Assembly: GCF_017744695.1 (NCBI RefSeq)
Contig: NZ_JAGIAS010000007.1
Span: 186,001 to 250,000 of the forward strand
Direction of reading: 5' to 3'
From: Dyadobacter sp.
GTDB taxonomy: Bacteria > Bacteroidota > Bacteroidia > Cytophagales > Spirosomataceae
Length of the DNA stretch: 64,000 nt
The first letter of the stretch is position 1. Each line of letters opens with the position of its first letter. The notes under the pieces are model-generated. The model had not been told where the DNA came from, searched no databases, and worked only from the letters and a program-made list of their open reading frames with translations. The translations under genes and the position numbers were made by a program. Positions 51,819 through 61,609 of this stretch are shown one piece after another.

Positions 51819-53030
51819 ATGGAAAATCAGGAATATACCCTGAAAAACGTGTTGCTGGAAACAGGTTTTGAATACGAAGAAGGCGAGGTGGTGCACACGA
51901 AAACAGCTTTGTTTTGTATTGAAGTAGAGAATGGCAAAATAAAAAGTATTAAACCTAATAAACCCCATGGAGAGGGAATAGACGCGAAAGGCAGGCTTTT
52001 GCTGCCGGCATTTAAGGATATGCACGCGCATCTCGACAAAATGCTTTTCGGGTTGCCGTGGCAGGCTGTTTCGGCCAAAAGAAAGACGGTAAAGGATATG
52101 ATCGCCTACGAACAACGGATGATCCCCGAGTGGCTGAAAACCTCTATCGAGCGCACCGAAAAGTTAATCGATTTCCTCCATTCTTACGGAACGCACTTCA
52201 TTCGTTCGCATTTCAATGTAGATCCGACTTCGGGACTCGACTCCCTCTACCACCTGGAAGAAGCGCTCCGACACAAGCGTAAGAGTCTCGCCGCGGAGTT
52301 GGTCGCTTTTCCTCAGCATGGAATTTACTACACTCAAACGGAATCTCTGTTGAAAGAGGTAGCCCAAATGGATTCCGTGGGCTTTATCGGGGGTGTCGAC
52401 CCCTATTCGATCGACGGAAGCATTGAAAAGCCCATGGAGTTGATTACACAATTGGCCTTGGACAATGGCAAGGGTATTGATCTCCACCTGCATGAAAGAG
52501 GAGAAAGTGGTGTAAAGACCATCGAATTTCTGATCGACAAGGCCATGGAAAATCCACAGCTGAGAGGGAAGACGTACGTTAGTCACGCATTCGCACTGGG
52601 GCATATGAGCACGCCCGAAACAGAAAAAATAGCCGAGCGCCTGGCAGCGGCGGGCGTGGGTATTGTGTCATCGGTGCCGTTCAGAGGTACTATTATGCCC
52701 ATTCCGACGCTTAGAAAGCATGGTGTGGAGGTTTTGATCGGGAATGATAACATACAGGACCATTGGAGTACTTTCGGTTCGGGAAATATGCTTCAGAAAG
52801 CACATCTCATCGCAGAACTGTACGGCTACTCCACCGAATGGGAATTGTCGCGGACGCTCGCTTTTGCAACCCGTTACGTGCTTCCGCTGGACGAGAAAGG
52901 TTCACAGCAATGGCCCAAAGCCGGTGATGAGGCGGATATGGTGTTGGTAGCGGCAAGTTGTTCCGCCGAAGCAGTATCCCGTATGTCACCGGTGATATCG
53001 CTGATTCACAAGGGAAATATTGTGTTTTAG
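51819..53030 (+). CDS. Amidohydrolase (cytosine deaminase-like)
   Basis: A 403-residue metal-dependent hydrolase of the amidohydrolase superfamily. AFKDMHAHLDKMLF supplies the first HxH-like metal site, SHFNVDPTSG and IDLHLHERGES supply further His residues, and YVSHAFALGHM and IGNDNIQDHW (metal-binding Asp) complete the set. The spacing resembles cytosine deaminase CodA-type enzymes. The substrate is not established. It directly follows the ankyrin lipoprotein gene. Confidence 0.88.
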   Translation: MENQEYTLKNVLLETGFEYEEGEVVHTKTALFCIEVENGKIKSIKPNKPHGEGIDAKGRLLLPAFKDMHAHLDKMLFGLPWQAVSAKRKTVKDMIAYEQRMIPEWLKTSIERTEKLIDFLHSYGTHFIRSHFNVDPTSGLDSLYHLEEALRHKRKSLAAELVAFPQHGIYYTQTESLLKEVAQMDSVGFIGGVDPYSIDGSIEKPMELITQLALDNGKGIDLHLHERGESGVKTIEFLIDKAMENPQLRGKTYVSHAFALGHMSTPETEKIAERLAAAGVGIVSSVPFRGTIMPIPTLRKHGVEVLIGNDNIQDHWSTFGSGNMLQKAHLIAELYGYSTEWELSRTLAFATRYVLPLDEKGSQQWPKAGDEADMVLVAASCSAEAVSRMSPVISLIHKGNIVF

Positions 53031-53132
53031 GAGTGTCAATGATCGCACGTGCTGGTAATGCACGAGTCCGGAAGTTATAAAATTTACAACTATCGGGATG
53101 AAAAGAGTAAAGTGATTACGTACCGCATAAAA

Positions 53133-53140
53133 TACTTTTG
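53133..53140 (+). promoter_or_regulatory. -7 promoter box before the small lipoprotein gene
   Basis: TACTTTTG followed by T, 23 nt before the start at 53164. Matches TAnnTTTG; the -33 element is unclear. Confidence 0.45.
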
Positions 53141-53163
53141 TGGTGTAATTAACTTTATCAAAC

Positions 53164-53640
53164 ATGACTGATTTTAAGAAGATTGTATTGGGTTTGGTGG
53201 TCGTTTTTTGTGCCACACTATTTATTGGTTGCAGCGATGACGATGAGCCGCAAAAAGCATTAACACCCAGTGAAGTGCTGGCGAGTGTTGCTTGGGAAAC
53301 AACAAACGCAAAAAATAGTAAGAGAGAAAATGTGGCGTTGACCGATGCTAATGTAGCCAACTTTGTGGGTTTTGCTTATTTCAAGGCAGATGGGACATTT
53401 GCTATGTATAATCTGGATAATTCACCCAAAATGCATGGCGACTGGACCGTTTCTGCCGATGGAAAAACCCGCACAATTGTAGCAAAGGATAATACCGGAG
53501 CTATTTTGTTCACCCGTGTTGTGGATATTACAGTACTTACAAAAGACGAATTTACGTACAGGATTTATCCCAACAATAATGACCAATCGATCTATTTCGA
53601 TATCGTTCACACGCCTACTACGCACGCGGAGCCAAAGTAA
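53164..53640 (+). CDS. Small lipoprotein, DUF4822-like
   Basis: A 158-residue protein with a lipobox (VVVFCATLFIGCSDDDEP). The body has LTPSEVLASVAWETTNAKN, NFVGFAYFKADGTFAMYN, MHGDWTVSADGKTRTI and FTYRIYPNNND, which resembles the lipocalin-like DUF4822 pattern of Bacteroidota. Its ligand is unknown. It is a single-gene unit with a promoter and a terminator. Confidence 0.7.
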   Translation: MTDFKKIVLGLVVVFCATLFIGCSDDDEPQKALTPSEVLASVAWETTNAKNSKRENVALTDANVANFVGFAYFKADGTFAMYNLDNSPKMHGDWTVSADGKTRTIVAKDNTGAILFTRVVDITVLTKDEFTYRIYPNNNDQSIYFDIVHTPTTHAEPK

Positions 53641-53672
53641 CCGTGTAAATGTGTTTTGAGTTTAATTTTAAT

Positions 53673-53695
53673 ATGGCAGCCTCTTCGGTTGCCAT
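53673..53695 (+). terminator. Rho-independent terminator after the small lipoprotein gene
   Basis: A 9-bp stem ATGGCAGCC/GGTTGCCAT with one G-U pair and a 5-nt loop, followed by TTTTATT, 32 nt past the stop. Confidence 0.78.
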
Positions 53696-53797
53696 TTTTA
53701 TTTAAGAGCAAATTAAGAATATATATAATTTTATTTTATATTTTGTTTTCTATAACAAACTCATTACCATTGTGTATCAACAAAATCATAATGTGTT

Positions 53798-54928
53798 ATG
53801 GAAAATAATCGGATTATTCGTGCCCTTTTCGGTGCGGCGGGGGTGTTTGTGATGATTTGTGTGTTGTGGGCTTGCGGGGACAATCGGGAAATAGTGATAC
53901 ATGGCGATCTGCGGGGTGCCAACACGTTTCTGGAAGGCAAGACGCTGTATTTTGGCAATGCGGAAACCCGCAACTTTGTGGATACGGCATTAGTGCGGGA
54001 CGGGAAATTTGAGTTTAGGGTTAATACCGACGGGAATTTTGTTCCGTTTCGGGCAGCTATTGTATTTGAGACTGGAAATCCCGATTGGCCACATCAGCTC
54101 GTTGGCTATAAAAATCCTTATTTCAAGAAAACGAGTGAGAGTAATTTTTATGCCGAGCGGGGTGTAATGGAGTTGAAGCTCGACACGATCCAGATATTCA
54201 CTCCGAAAAATAAGGTTGTTGTATTCAAAATTGATAAGGTTAACCAGCAAACGAGCGCGGCATTCCATCACTATGCCTTCAAGGTTGATCCGAAAAAGGC
54301 GGATGATAACCAAACTTATAATGAGTCATTAGTTCAAAAGAATTTCAATTCACTGGAATTGCTGCGTACTTTGAATTTCAGTAAAGCAGCTCTCGCCACG
54401 GATGAAGCCAAACATCTGCTTTCACTTTTCGATCCCAAGCTGCATTCAAACCCCGGTTATATTGCCTTAAAAACCTATTTGGAATACGAAAACAAAACCG
54501 GCAGCGATTTCCCGACGGAAGTTGCATTAAAAACGACGGATAATAAGTCGATCAGCAAAGCTCTGGTGGATTCCTCCAAACATAACCTGATTGTCTTTTG
54601 GGCAAGCTGGTGCGGGCCTTGCCGGATGGAAATTCCGCAAATCAAAAAACTGTATGAAAGCAAAGCGGCGGATTTGAATGTAGTCAGCATTTCCGTCGAT
54701 AAGGATCTAAATGCCTGGAAAAAGGCCATGGAAAAAGAGCAAATGCCCTGGAAGCAATTCCTCCTGCCCGCTGGGGAGACTTATGCGATGCTGGACAAGA
54801 AATATAATCTACAAACAATCCCGATTTGGGTGCTTCTCGACGGCAGCGGCAAAGTAGTCGACCAGCACGTAGGATACGATACGGGGGATAATGCAGTGGA
54901 TTTGAAAGTGGCTGCGCTTTTGAAGTAG
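53798..54928 (+). CDS. TlpA-like thioredoxin-fold lipoprotein with DUF4369-like domain
   Basis: A 376-residue protein with a hydrophobic N-terminus ending in a Cys (VMICVLWACGDN), so probably a lipoprotein. Residues about 30-130 resemble DUF4369 (LEGKTLYFGNAETRNFVDTA). The C-terminal third is a thioredoxin domain with LIVFWASWCGPCRMEIPQIK, the CGPC redox motif. Such TlpA-family proteins reduce disulfides in the periplasm. The target is unknown. Confidence 0.88.
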   Translation: MENNRIIRALFGAAGVFVMICVLWACGDNREIVIHGDLRGANTFLEGKTLYFGNAETRNFVDTALVRDGKFEFRVNTDGNFVPFRAAIVFETGNPDWPHQLVGYKNPYFKKTSESNFYAERGVMELKLDTIQIFTPKNKVVVFKIDKVNQQTSAAFHHYAFKVDPKKADDNQTYNESLVQKNFNSLELLRTLNFSKAALATDEAKHLLSLFDPKLHSNPGYIALKTYLEYENKTGSDFPTEVALKTTDNKSISKALVDSSKHNLIVFWASWCGPCRMEIPQIKKLYESKAADLNVVSISVDKDLNAWKKAMEKEQMPWKQFLLPAGETYAMLDKKYNLQTIPIWVLLDGSGKVVDQHVGYDTGDNAVDLKVAALLK

Positions 54929-54934
54929 GATGAA

Positions 54935-55006
54935 GGAAGGAGGATGGAGCAAAGGGAGGATGGAAAGGGTAATACTAGTTCCTACTTTCCTCCCTTTCCT
55001 CCTTCC
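54935..55006. repeat. Purine-rich imperfect inverted repeat (no gene inside)
   Basis: GGAAGGAGGA at 54935-54944 and AAGGGAGGA downstream pair with the inverted arm 54983-55006 (TACTTTCCTCCCTTTCC continuing CTCC). The left arm carries two extra short insertions. GGAGGATGGA also repeats directly within the left arm. It lies between the convergent thioredoxin gene and Gfo/Idh/MocA gene. It may be a terminator or an array of the same kind as those around the accessory cassettes, but without a gene. Confidence 0.55.
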
Positions 55007-55016
55007 TCCCCAAAAT

Positions 55017-56174
55017 TTAAAGTCTCACCTCATTACCACTTTCGGCCGAACGTAACCCGGCTTCCAGCACTTGAATGATTTTCAAACCATCGGCAAAATC
55101 CGGTTTGAGTTCGGTATCACTTTCAATGGCATCGAGGAAGTCGACCACCGCATGCACGAATGCGTGCTCGTAGCCGATGATGTGACCTGCGGGCCACCAA
55201 TGCCCGGCGTAGGGGTGAATGGACTCGGTGGCAAGAATGGTGCGAAATCCATGTTCGCCTTTCGCGTCTTCGTTGGAATAGTATTGCAGCTCGTTCATAC
55301 GTTCAAGGTCAAAAACGAGGCTGCCTTTGCTGCCATAAATTTCGAACGTCAGTCGGTTTTTCCGGCCGGTTGCGAACCGGGTTGCTTCAAATGAGCCAAT
55401 GGAGCCGTTTTGGAACCTGACCATCATCAGGGCGGCATCCTCGACCGTCACTTCGCCCATTTCGTGGCCTTTGGACGCGCCGGACAGACTTCCGGTGGCT
55501 GTTTCGTCGGCTATCGGGCGTTCTTTAATGAAGTTCGCCGTCAGTGAGGACACGGAAACAATGTCACCTACAAGGAAGTGCGCGAGATCGACCGCATGAG
55601 AATTAAGGTCCCACTGCGGGCCGGCTTTGGCGGTCTCTTTTTTAAGCTGCCAGGTGAGCGGGAACGACGGATCGACGATCCAATCCTGCTGGTAAGCGCA
55701 ACGCCAGTGAAAAATGCGCCCGATCTTGCCTTCTTCGATCATCTTTTTGGCGAGCGCTACGGCGGGCGTCCGGCGGTAATTGTGGTTCAGGTAATGCTTC
55801 ACGCCGTTCTCCTGGCAAACTTTCAGCATTTCGGCCGCCTGTGCGCTGTCCATCGAAAGCGGTTTTTCACAGAAAATATGCTTGCCCGCCTTTGCCGCAG
55901 CGATTGCGACTTCGTAATGCAGATTTTGAGGCAATGCGATGTCGATAATGTCGATGTCGGGGCGGTTTATAAGCTTTTGCCAGTCGGTTTCGGTCTCCTC
56001 CCAGCCCCAATTCCGGGCGAACTCGGAAAGCGATTCCTGATGGCGACCGCACGCGACTTTCAGGACGGGCGTCGAAGGCGTGTCAAAAAATAGCGGGGCT
56101 TTTTTCCAGGCATTGCTATGCGCCCGGCCCATAAACTTGTAACCTACTATACCGATATTGATTTGCTTTTTCAT
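55017..56174 (-). CDS. Gfo/Idh/MocA family oxidoreductase
   Basis: A 385-residue NAD(P)-dependent dehydrogenase. The N-terminal Rossmann domain starts NIGIVGYKFMGRAHSNAW, and the active-site Lys lies in HIFCEKPLSM. The C-terminal substrate domain includes GPQWDLNSHAVDLAHFLVG with the conserved Asp/His. The substrate is probably a sugar or inositol derivative. It is monocistronic and divergent from the polysaccharide operon. Confidence 0.9.
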   Translation of the reverse strand: MKKQINIGIVGYKFMGRAHSNAWKKAPLFFDTPSTPVLKVACGRHQESLSEFARNWGWEETETDWQKLINRPDIDIIDIALPQNLHYEVAIAAAKAGKHIFCEKPLSMDSAQAAEMLKVCQENGVKHYLNHNYRRTPAVALAKKMIEEGKIGRIFHWRCAYQQDWIVDPSFPLTWQLKKETAKAGPQWDLNSHAVDLAHFLVGDIVSVSSLTANFIKERPIADETATGSLSGASKGHEMGEVTVEDAALMMVRFQNGSIGSFEATRFATGRKNRLTFEIYGSKGSLVFDLERMNELQYYSNEDAKGEHGFRTILATESIHPYAGHWWPAGHIIGYEHAFVHAVVDFLDAIESDTELKPDFADGLKIIQVLEAGLRSAESGNEVRL

Positions 56175-56289
56175 CGGGAAATTTGTGTGGTTAAGGATTG
56201 AATGCCGTCAAAATTATCAAATCTTGGCGATTGGATTTAATTCGTAAATTCCTACTCCTGATATTTACTCAAACTGCACACTATATTTC

Positions 56290-58389
56290 ATGAAACAACT
56301 TGCCCAGAATCTCCGAACGGGAGAGACGCTGCTCCTGGATGTCCCCGTTCCGCTCGCTCGAAAGGGTTGTCTGCTCATCAAAACCCGCAAAAGCCTTGTT
56401 TCCGCCGGCACCGAACGAATGCTGGTCCGGTTCAGCAAAGCCAATTTTCTGCTCAAAGCACGGCAACAGCCCGACAAACTGCGCCTCGTTATCGACAAAA
56501 TCAGAACGGACGGTTTCTGGAAAACCACGCGATCAGTACTCCGCAGGCTGGATCAGGTCCTGCCGTTGGGGTATTGTAATGTAGGGAATGTAGTAGCCTT
56601 AGGAGAGGGTGTGGAAGGATTCACCATCGGTGATCGCGTGGTCAGCAACGGGCCGCACGCGGAGGTGGTCTGTGTGCCCGTCAACCTGGTGGCAAAGATC
56701 CCGGAAAATCTGCCCGATGGAGCAGCAGCATTCACGGTCCTGGGTGCGGTGGGGCTGCATGGCGTGCGTTTGCTGGCGCCCGCATTGGGCGAGCGGGTGG
56801 CGGTGGTAGGATTGGGATTAATCGGCTTGATAGTTGTTGACCTCCTGCGCGCGCAAGGGTGCGAGGTAATAGGTATCGAACCGGATGAGGGTAGGCGACG
56901 ACTTGCCGAAGAAAAAGGTATTAGAGCCTTTGATCCTTTAAAATCTACCGGCAGATTTATTTCAGAGCAATCCGGTGAAATGGATGGAGTGATTATTACC
57001 GCTTCTTCCGGGTCTGGTAAGGTTATATCGATGGTCTCTGCGATTTGCCGAAAAAGAGGAAAAATAGTGCTTATTGGCGACGTGCCCCTGCGTCTGAACC
57101 GCGCGGATTTTTACCACAAGGAACTGACATTCCAGGTTTCCTGCGCGTACGGGCCCGGGCGTTACGATCACGCGTATGAGGAACAAGGCGTTGACTATCC
57201 TTTGCCGTATGTACGCTGGACAATGAACCGCAATTTTCAGGAAATCCTCCGACTGTTAGGGAATGGCGCGCTGGATGTAAAGCCGTTGATCACCGACATT
57301 GTGCCGCTTGAAAACTGTTCAGGCATATACCAAAGGAACAGCCGATCGCTGGGAACATTAATCGATTACAGTGGCAAATGCAATACCCGCGAAACGGTGA
57401 TCCAAAGCGCTGATAATGCCAGGACGTTTCAAAAAGTAGTTGCAGCGATTGTTGGCGCTGGAAATTTTGCGAGTATGACGCTGTTGCCTTGCCTTCGCGG
57501 AAAATGTATCAGATACATCGCAAGTTCAGGCGGATTAAGGGCGGCCGAACTGGCAGCGAAATACGGGATTTCACGGGTAGCCACCGATTATGACGAGATT
57601 TTGAAGGACGACGAAGTCAATCTGATTATCATCGCTACCCGGCACGATCAGCACGTTTCCATCGCAGCAGATGCGATACGGGCCGGGAAGCATGTTTTCG
57701 TGGAAAAGCCGCTTAGCATTGATTTTAGGGGTGTTGAAACAGTGAAATCGGCACTTCAAAACGCTCCGTGGCCGGTTTTCCTCACGGTGGGTTTCAACCG
57801 GAGATATGCACCGCACATTACCAAATTGCGGGAACTGCTGGGAGGCTGCCCGATGAATGTCGTGATCACCGTTAACGCTGGCTATATTTTGGGAAATTCC
57901 TGGATACACGACAGCGCGAGGGGCGGAGGAAGGCTGGTGGGCGAGGCGTGCCATTTCATCGACCTCGTCGCCTGGATTGCGGAGAGCCGCATTACGGAAG
58001 TTTGCACCCATGCGCTGGCGGTCCACGGGTGCATGAGTTCCGAGAATGCGACCGTGCTTTTGAAACTCGAAAATGGCTCGACCGGCACCGTGCATTATTT
58101 TTCAAATGGCCATAGCGGTTATCCAAAAGAGCGAATAGAAGTGCATTCGCTCGGACGGACGGTCGTTCTGGACGACTATAAAGTATTGCGCGGATATGGT
58201 TTCAAAGGATTTGCCGAAATGAGAATGGACACCGGGAAGGGCCACCGGGAGCAGTTCGACAGGCTGTTTGAATGCATTTCAGCCGAAACTATGCCGTTAA
58301 TGCCTATTGAGGACATTTGGAATTCCAGCAGGGCGACATTGGCTGCGCGGGATAGCATGTGGACCGGCGGATGGGTGAAGGTACTATGA
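56290..58389 (+). CDS. Bi-domain oxidoreductase (zinc-free MDR + Gfo/Idh/MocA)
   Basis: A 699-residue fusion. Residues about 1-350 are a medium-chain dehydrogenase (YCNVGNVVALGEGVEGFTIG, nucleotide motif VAVVGLGLIGLIVVDLLRAQ). Residues about 375-690 are a Gfo/Idh/MocA domain (VAAIVGAGNFASMTLLPCL, then HVFVEKPLSIDF). This arrangement recurs in Bacteroidota polysaccharide clusters, often next to heparinase II/III and GT4 genes, as here. It starts the operon and overlaps the heparinase gene by 4 nt. The substrate, probably a nucleotide sugar, is inferred. Confidence 0.9.
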   Translation: MKQLAQNLRTGETLLLDVPVPLARKGCLLIKTRKSLVSAGTERMLVRFSKANFLLKARQQPDKLRLVIDKIRTDGFWKTTRSVLRRLDQVLPLGYCNVGNVVALGEGVEGFTIGDRVVSNGPHAEVVCVPVNLVAKIPENLPDGAAAFTVLGAVGLHGVRLLAPALGERVAVVGLGLIGLIVVDLLRAQGCEVIGIEPDEGRRRLAEEKGIRAFDPLKSTGRFISEQSGEMDGVIITASSGSGKVISMVSAICRKRGKIVLIGDVPLRLNRADFYHKELTFQVSCAYGPGRYDHAYEEQGVDYPLPYVRWTMNRNFQEILRLLGNGALDVKPLITDIVPLENCSGIYQRNSRSLGTLIDYSGKCNTRETVIQSADNARTFQKVVAAIVGAGNFASMTLLPCLRGKCIRYIASSGGLRAAELAAKYGISRVATDYDEILKDDEVNLIIIATRHDQHVSIAADAIRAGKHVFVEKPLSIDFRGVETVKSALQNAPWPVFLTVGFNRRYAPHITKLRELLGGCPMNVVITVNAGYILGNSWIHDSARGGGRLVGEACHFIDLVAWIAESRITEVCTHALAVHGCMSSENATVLLKLENGSTGTVHYFSNGHSGYPKERIEVHSLGRTVVLDDYKVLRGYGFKGFAEMRMDTGKGHREQFDRLFECISAETMPLMPIEDIWNSSRATLAARDSMWTGGWVKVL

Positions 58390-60278
58390 AAGCGCTGCGG
58401 CATTTGATGCTTATCTGGCAAATTGGCCGACAAATGGGTTGGCCATATGTGCTGTTCCGGGCGGGGTTCTGGTTGCAAGCGAAAACCGGGCTGTTGAAAT
58501 TACGTTTCCCGAAAAGAGCCACAAGGCACTCGTTTGTAAGTATCCACAAATGGTGCAATTGCAAATCTCTATTTCTTTTCGACCCGGAGAAACTGGCTAT
58601 ACAGAGGAACGCAAGCCTTAAAGATTTGAAATGGCGGGCCACGCAAATAAACATTGGAAGATATCGCTATTTCAGTAAGCAATGGTTTGAAGTACCTGGT
58701 TGGCATACCAATCCATTAACTGGCTTTGTTTACCCTCGAAATCAACATTGGTCGGATGTGGACGATTTTTCACCGGAAGCTGGGGATATCAAATATGTAT
58801 GGGAGAAATCGCGATTCTGCTTTTTATATGACCTGATCCGCTATGATTACCACTTCGAAGAAGATCAATCCGAAACGGTTTTTAGACTGATTACCCATTG
58901 GATCGATAACAACCCCGTCAATTGCGGGCCAAACTGGAAATGCAGCCAGGAGATTGCGCTGCGCATTTTGAACTGGACTTTTGCGCTGCACTATTATCGG
59001 AAATCGCCGACGTTAAATCAGCGCCTATTAGACAAAATACTGTGCAGCATTTATGACCAGATGTGGCATGTTGTAAGCAATATCCGGTTCTCGCAGGTTG
59101 CTCTAAAGAACAATCATCTGTTGACGGAAGCCCTCGGTTTGTACACGGTTGGCTTGTTAATGCCTTTTTTACCCCGAGCCATGCAATGGCGTAACAAGGG
59201 GAAATTTATCTTCGAAACGGAAGTATGCGAACAGATTGCACGGGACGGGACTTTCCTTCAATTTTCGATGAACTATCATCGTGTTGTGATTCAGCTAATG
59301 ACCTGGGGAATCCGGTTGTCGGAGCGAAATGGCGATCGGCTGTGTGATACGGTGTACTCGCGGGCGAAGGCTTCATTAATTTTTCTGAGAACGTGCCAAG
59401 TGAATATAAATGGACGTCTTCCCAACTATGGTCACAACGACGGTGCATTGTTCTTCCCATTGTCGGAGCGTAGCTTCGGGGACTTTCGACCGCAGATGAT
59501 GGCACTTGCTAATGTGCTGGGGCGCGATTTGGATTACCGAGAGGGAAATTGGAACGAGGAGTCGGTGTGGTTGACCGGTGGCAGGTCTAAGTCTTTGTCG
59601 AAAATGTGCCCCCGGCGTATATCGTCCTTTCCGATAGGTGGTTACCATATCATCCGCGATACCGGAACGCTCACATTCCTGCGCTGCGGAAAATACGACA
59701 CCCGCCCCTTTCAGGCCGATAACAATCACCTCGACATTTGGATAAACGGCCGCAATATCCTTCGTGACGCCGGTACCTGGTTGTACAATGCCGATCAGGA
59801 ATCAATGCGCTATTTTTCAGGTACCAGGGGGCATAACACGATCATGATTGGTGATTTTGATCAAATGCAAAAGCGACACCGCTTCATCTGGACGCATTGG
59901 ATTACAAATGCAAAAGGGAAGGTTGGTTCTTCCGGCAACGAGTACTGGATTGAAGCCGAGTTTGAAGGTTTCCGTCACCTCGGTAAGGGGATTGTCCATA
60001 AACGCCGGGTCGTTAAGAAAGTTGGTCAGCTGCATTGGGTGGTTGAGGATTACGTTCAAAACGTTCCGAAAGGAGCGCCAATCCGGCAGCTTTGGCATCC
60101 GGATGAAGCATTCGACAACGATTTCACGATTAGGGCAACCGACGAGCACGGTAACGAAATTCCTCAGATTATTGAAAGTGGTTGGTATTCAAAAATGTAT
60201 GGTGAAAGAGAGGAATGTAAAATGGTGGTATTCGAGACTTTGGGGCATTATGTCCGGACCGTTATTGTGGGACATTAA
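58386..60278 (+). CDS. Heparinase II/III family protein
   Basis: About 630 residues from the ATG at 58386 (ATGA overlap with the previous stop). An upstream in-frame ATG at 58359 would lie inside the previous gene. The N-terminal alpha-helical barrel includes RILNWTFALHYYRKSPTLNQ and LKNNHLLTEALGLYT. The C-terminal beta-sheet domain has DTRPFQADNNHLDIWINGRN and FSGTRGHNTIMIGDFDQ. In biosynthetic clusters such proteins modify or trim a surface glycan rather than digest heparin. Substrate inferred only. Confidence 0.88.
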   Translation: MKALRHLMLIWQIGRQMGWPYVLFRAGFWLQAKTGLLKLRFPKRATRHSFVSIHKWCNCKSLFLFDPEKLAIQRNASLKDLKWRATQINIGRYRYFSKQWFEVPGWHTNPLTGFVYPRNQHWSDVDDFSPEAGDIKYVWEKSRFCFLYDLIRYDYHFEEDQSETVFRLITHWIDNNPVNCGPNWKCSQEIALRILNWTFALHYYRKSPTLNQRLLDKILCSIYDQMWHVVSNIRFSQVALKNNHLLTEALGLYTVGLLMPFLPRAMQWRNKGKFIFETEVCEQIARDGTFLQFSMNYHRVVIQLMTWGIRLSERNGDRLCDTVYSRAKASLIFLRTCQVNINGRLPNYGHNDGALFFPLSERSFGDFRPQMMALANVLGRDLDYREGNWNEESVWLTGGRSKSLSKMCPRRISSFPIGGYHIIRDTGTLTFLRCGKYDTRPFQADNNHLDIWINGRNILRDAGTWLYNADQESMRYFSGTRGHNTIMIGDFDQMQKRHRFIWTHWITNAKGKVGSSGNEYWIEAEFEGFRHLGKGIVHKRRVVKKVGQLHWVVEDYVQNVPKGAPIRQLWHPDEAFDNDFTIRATDEHGNEIPQIIESGWYSKMYGEREECKMVVFETLGHYVRTVIVGH

Positions 60279-60293
60279 CTTAACCAGGCTGTT

Positions 60294-61571
60294 ATGCACT
60301 TTCTCCTTATTCATCAATACTTCCTCGAAGACAGCGCAGGCGGAGGCTCCCGTTGGAATGAAATGGCGCGGATTTGGGTGCAGGAAGGGCATTCTGTGAC
60401 GGTGATTGCCGGAGACGCACATTATATGCAGGAGAACAAAGTCCACCGGGTCAGGAAGTTTTTCTATGTTAAATCGAATGCAGACGGGGTGTTGGTGATC
60501 CGTTGTAATACATCCCGGTATTACCACCGTAGTTTCTTCGGGCGGTTTTGGAGCTACATTTCCTTCGCACTTATAGCCGTTTATGCAGGAATGCGCTTCG
60601 CAAACGACCCATATGACTGCATTATCATAACCTCGCCGCCCCTTCTGGTGGGCATTCCGGGGCTGGTGCTCTCGAGAATGAAACGTATTCCGCTGGTAGT
60701 GGAGATTCGCGATCTCTGGCCTGAATCGGCGATTGAAATGGGTGTTTTGAGGAACAAGTGGCTGATCCGTTTGGCATACCGATTTGAAAAATACCTCTAC
60801 TCCAAAGCAAAGCTGCTCAATGTGCTCACCCCGGCATTTCGTGAAAAGCTTATTCATCACAAAGGCGTTGATCCGCGTAAGATCGTTATGATCCCCAACG
60901 CGGCGGATCTTCGTTGGAGCGAACAGGCGTTACGTAGCTTATGTACGCGTGAGTTGCGTGTAAAACTCGGCCTGGAAGGAAAGTTTGTGATCATTTATGT
61001 TGGAGCGCATGGTTTGGCAAATGATCTCATGCAACTCCTGGAAGCCGCGACGCTGCTTCGCGGCACTGATGCCCATTTTCTGCTGGTGGGCGACGGAATG
61101 CAGAAGAAAATGTTAATAGAAGAAGCAAATTTCCGTGACTTAGGAAATGTATCATTTCTGGACCCTGTTTCCAAAGAGAAAGTATTCGAATACATTTTAA
61201 TGGCCGATGCCGGCGTAGCAGTTTTGAAAAAAGCAGACATTTTCAAAACCGTTTACAGTAACAAAACCTTTGATTACCTATCCTGTAAAAAGCCGGTTTT
61301 GATGGTAATTGACGGCGTTTCGCGCGATTTGGTGGAGCAAGCTAAGGCGGGGATGTTTTCAGAGCCGGGAAATCCTGTGGAATTGGCCCGGAAGATTCGA
61401 GTATACATGGAAAACCGGGCCCTGCTGAGCGAACATGGTGACAACGGCTACCAGTTTGTACGCGTGCATTTCGACAGGGACAAGCTGGCGAAGCGTCTTT
61501 TGGAATGCATTGAAAATCAACTTAAAGTGACAGGTAAAAGTACAATTTTTGGCAGGGGGAAAGTGAACTGA
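60294..61571 (+). CDS. Glycosyltransferase family 4
   Basis: A 425-residue GT-B enzyme. The N-terminal acceptor domain starts HFLLIHQYFLEDSAGGGSRW and has VGIPGLVLSRMKRIPLVVEI with RDLWPESAIEMG. The donor domain has KFVIIYVGAHGLANDLMQL, FLLVGDGMQKKML and VAVLKKADIFKTVYSNKTFD, with the conserved Glu-type loop. It is the third gene of the polysaccharide run (16-nt gap). Sugar donor unknown. Confidence 0.93.
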   Translation: MHFLLIHQYFLEDSAGGGSRWNEMARIWVQEGHSVTVIAGDAHYMQENKVHRVRKFFYVKSNADGVLVIRCNTSRYYHRSFFGRFWSYISFALIAVYAGMRFANDPYDCIIITSPPLLVGIPGLVLSRMKRIPLVVEIRDLWPESAIEMGVLRNKWLIRLAYRFEKYLYSKAKLLNVLTPAFREKLIHHKGVDPRKIVMIPNAADLRWSEQALRSLCTRELRVKLGLEGKFVIIYVGAHGLANDLMQLLEAATLLRGTDAHFLLVGDGMQKKMLIEEANFRDLGNVSFLDPVSKEKVFEYILMADAGVAVLKKADIFKTVYSNKTFDYLSCKKPVLMVIDGVSRDLVEQAKAGMFSEPGNPVELARKIRVYMENRALLSEHGDNGYQFVRVHFDRDKLAKRLLECIENQLKVTGKSTIFGRGKVN

Positions 61572-61609
61572 AAGCGCCGCCGGAGGGTTTTCTAATAAAT
61601 GAAAATCCA

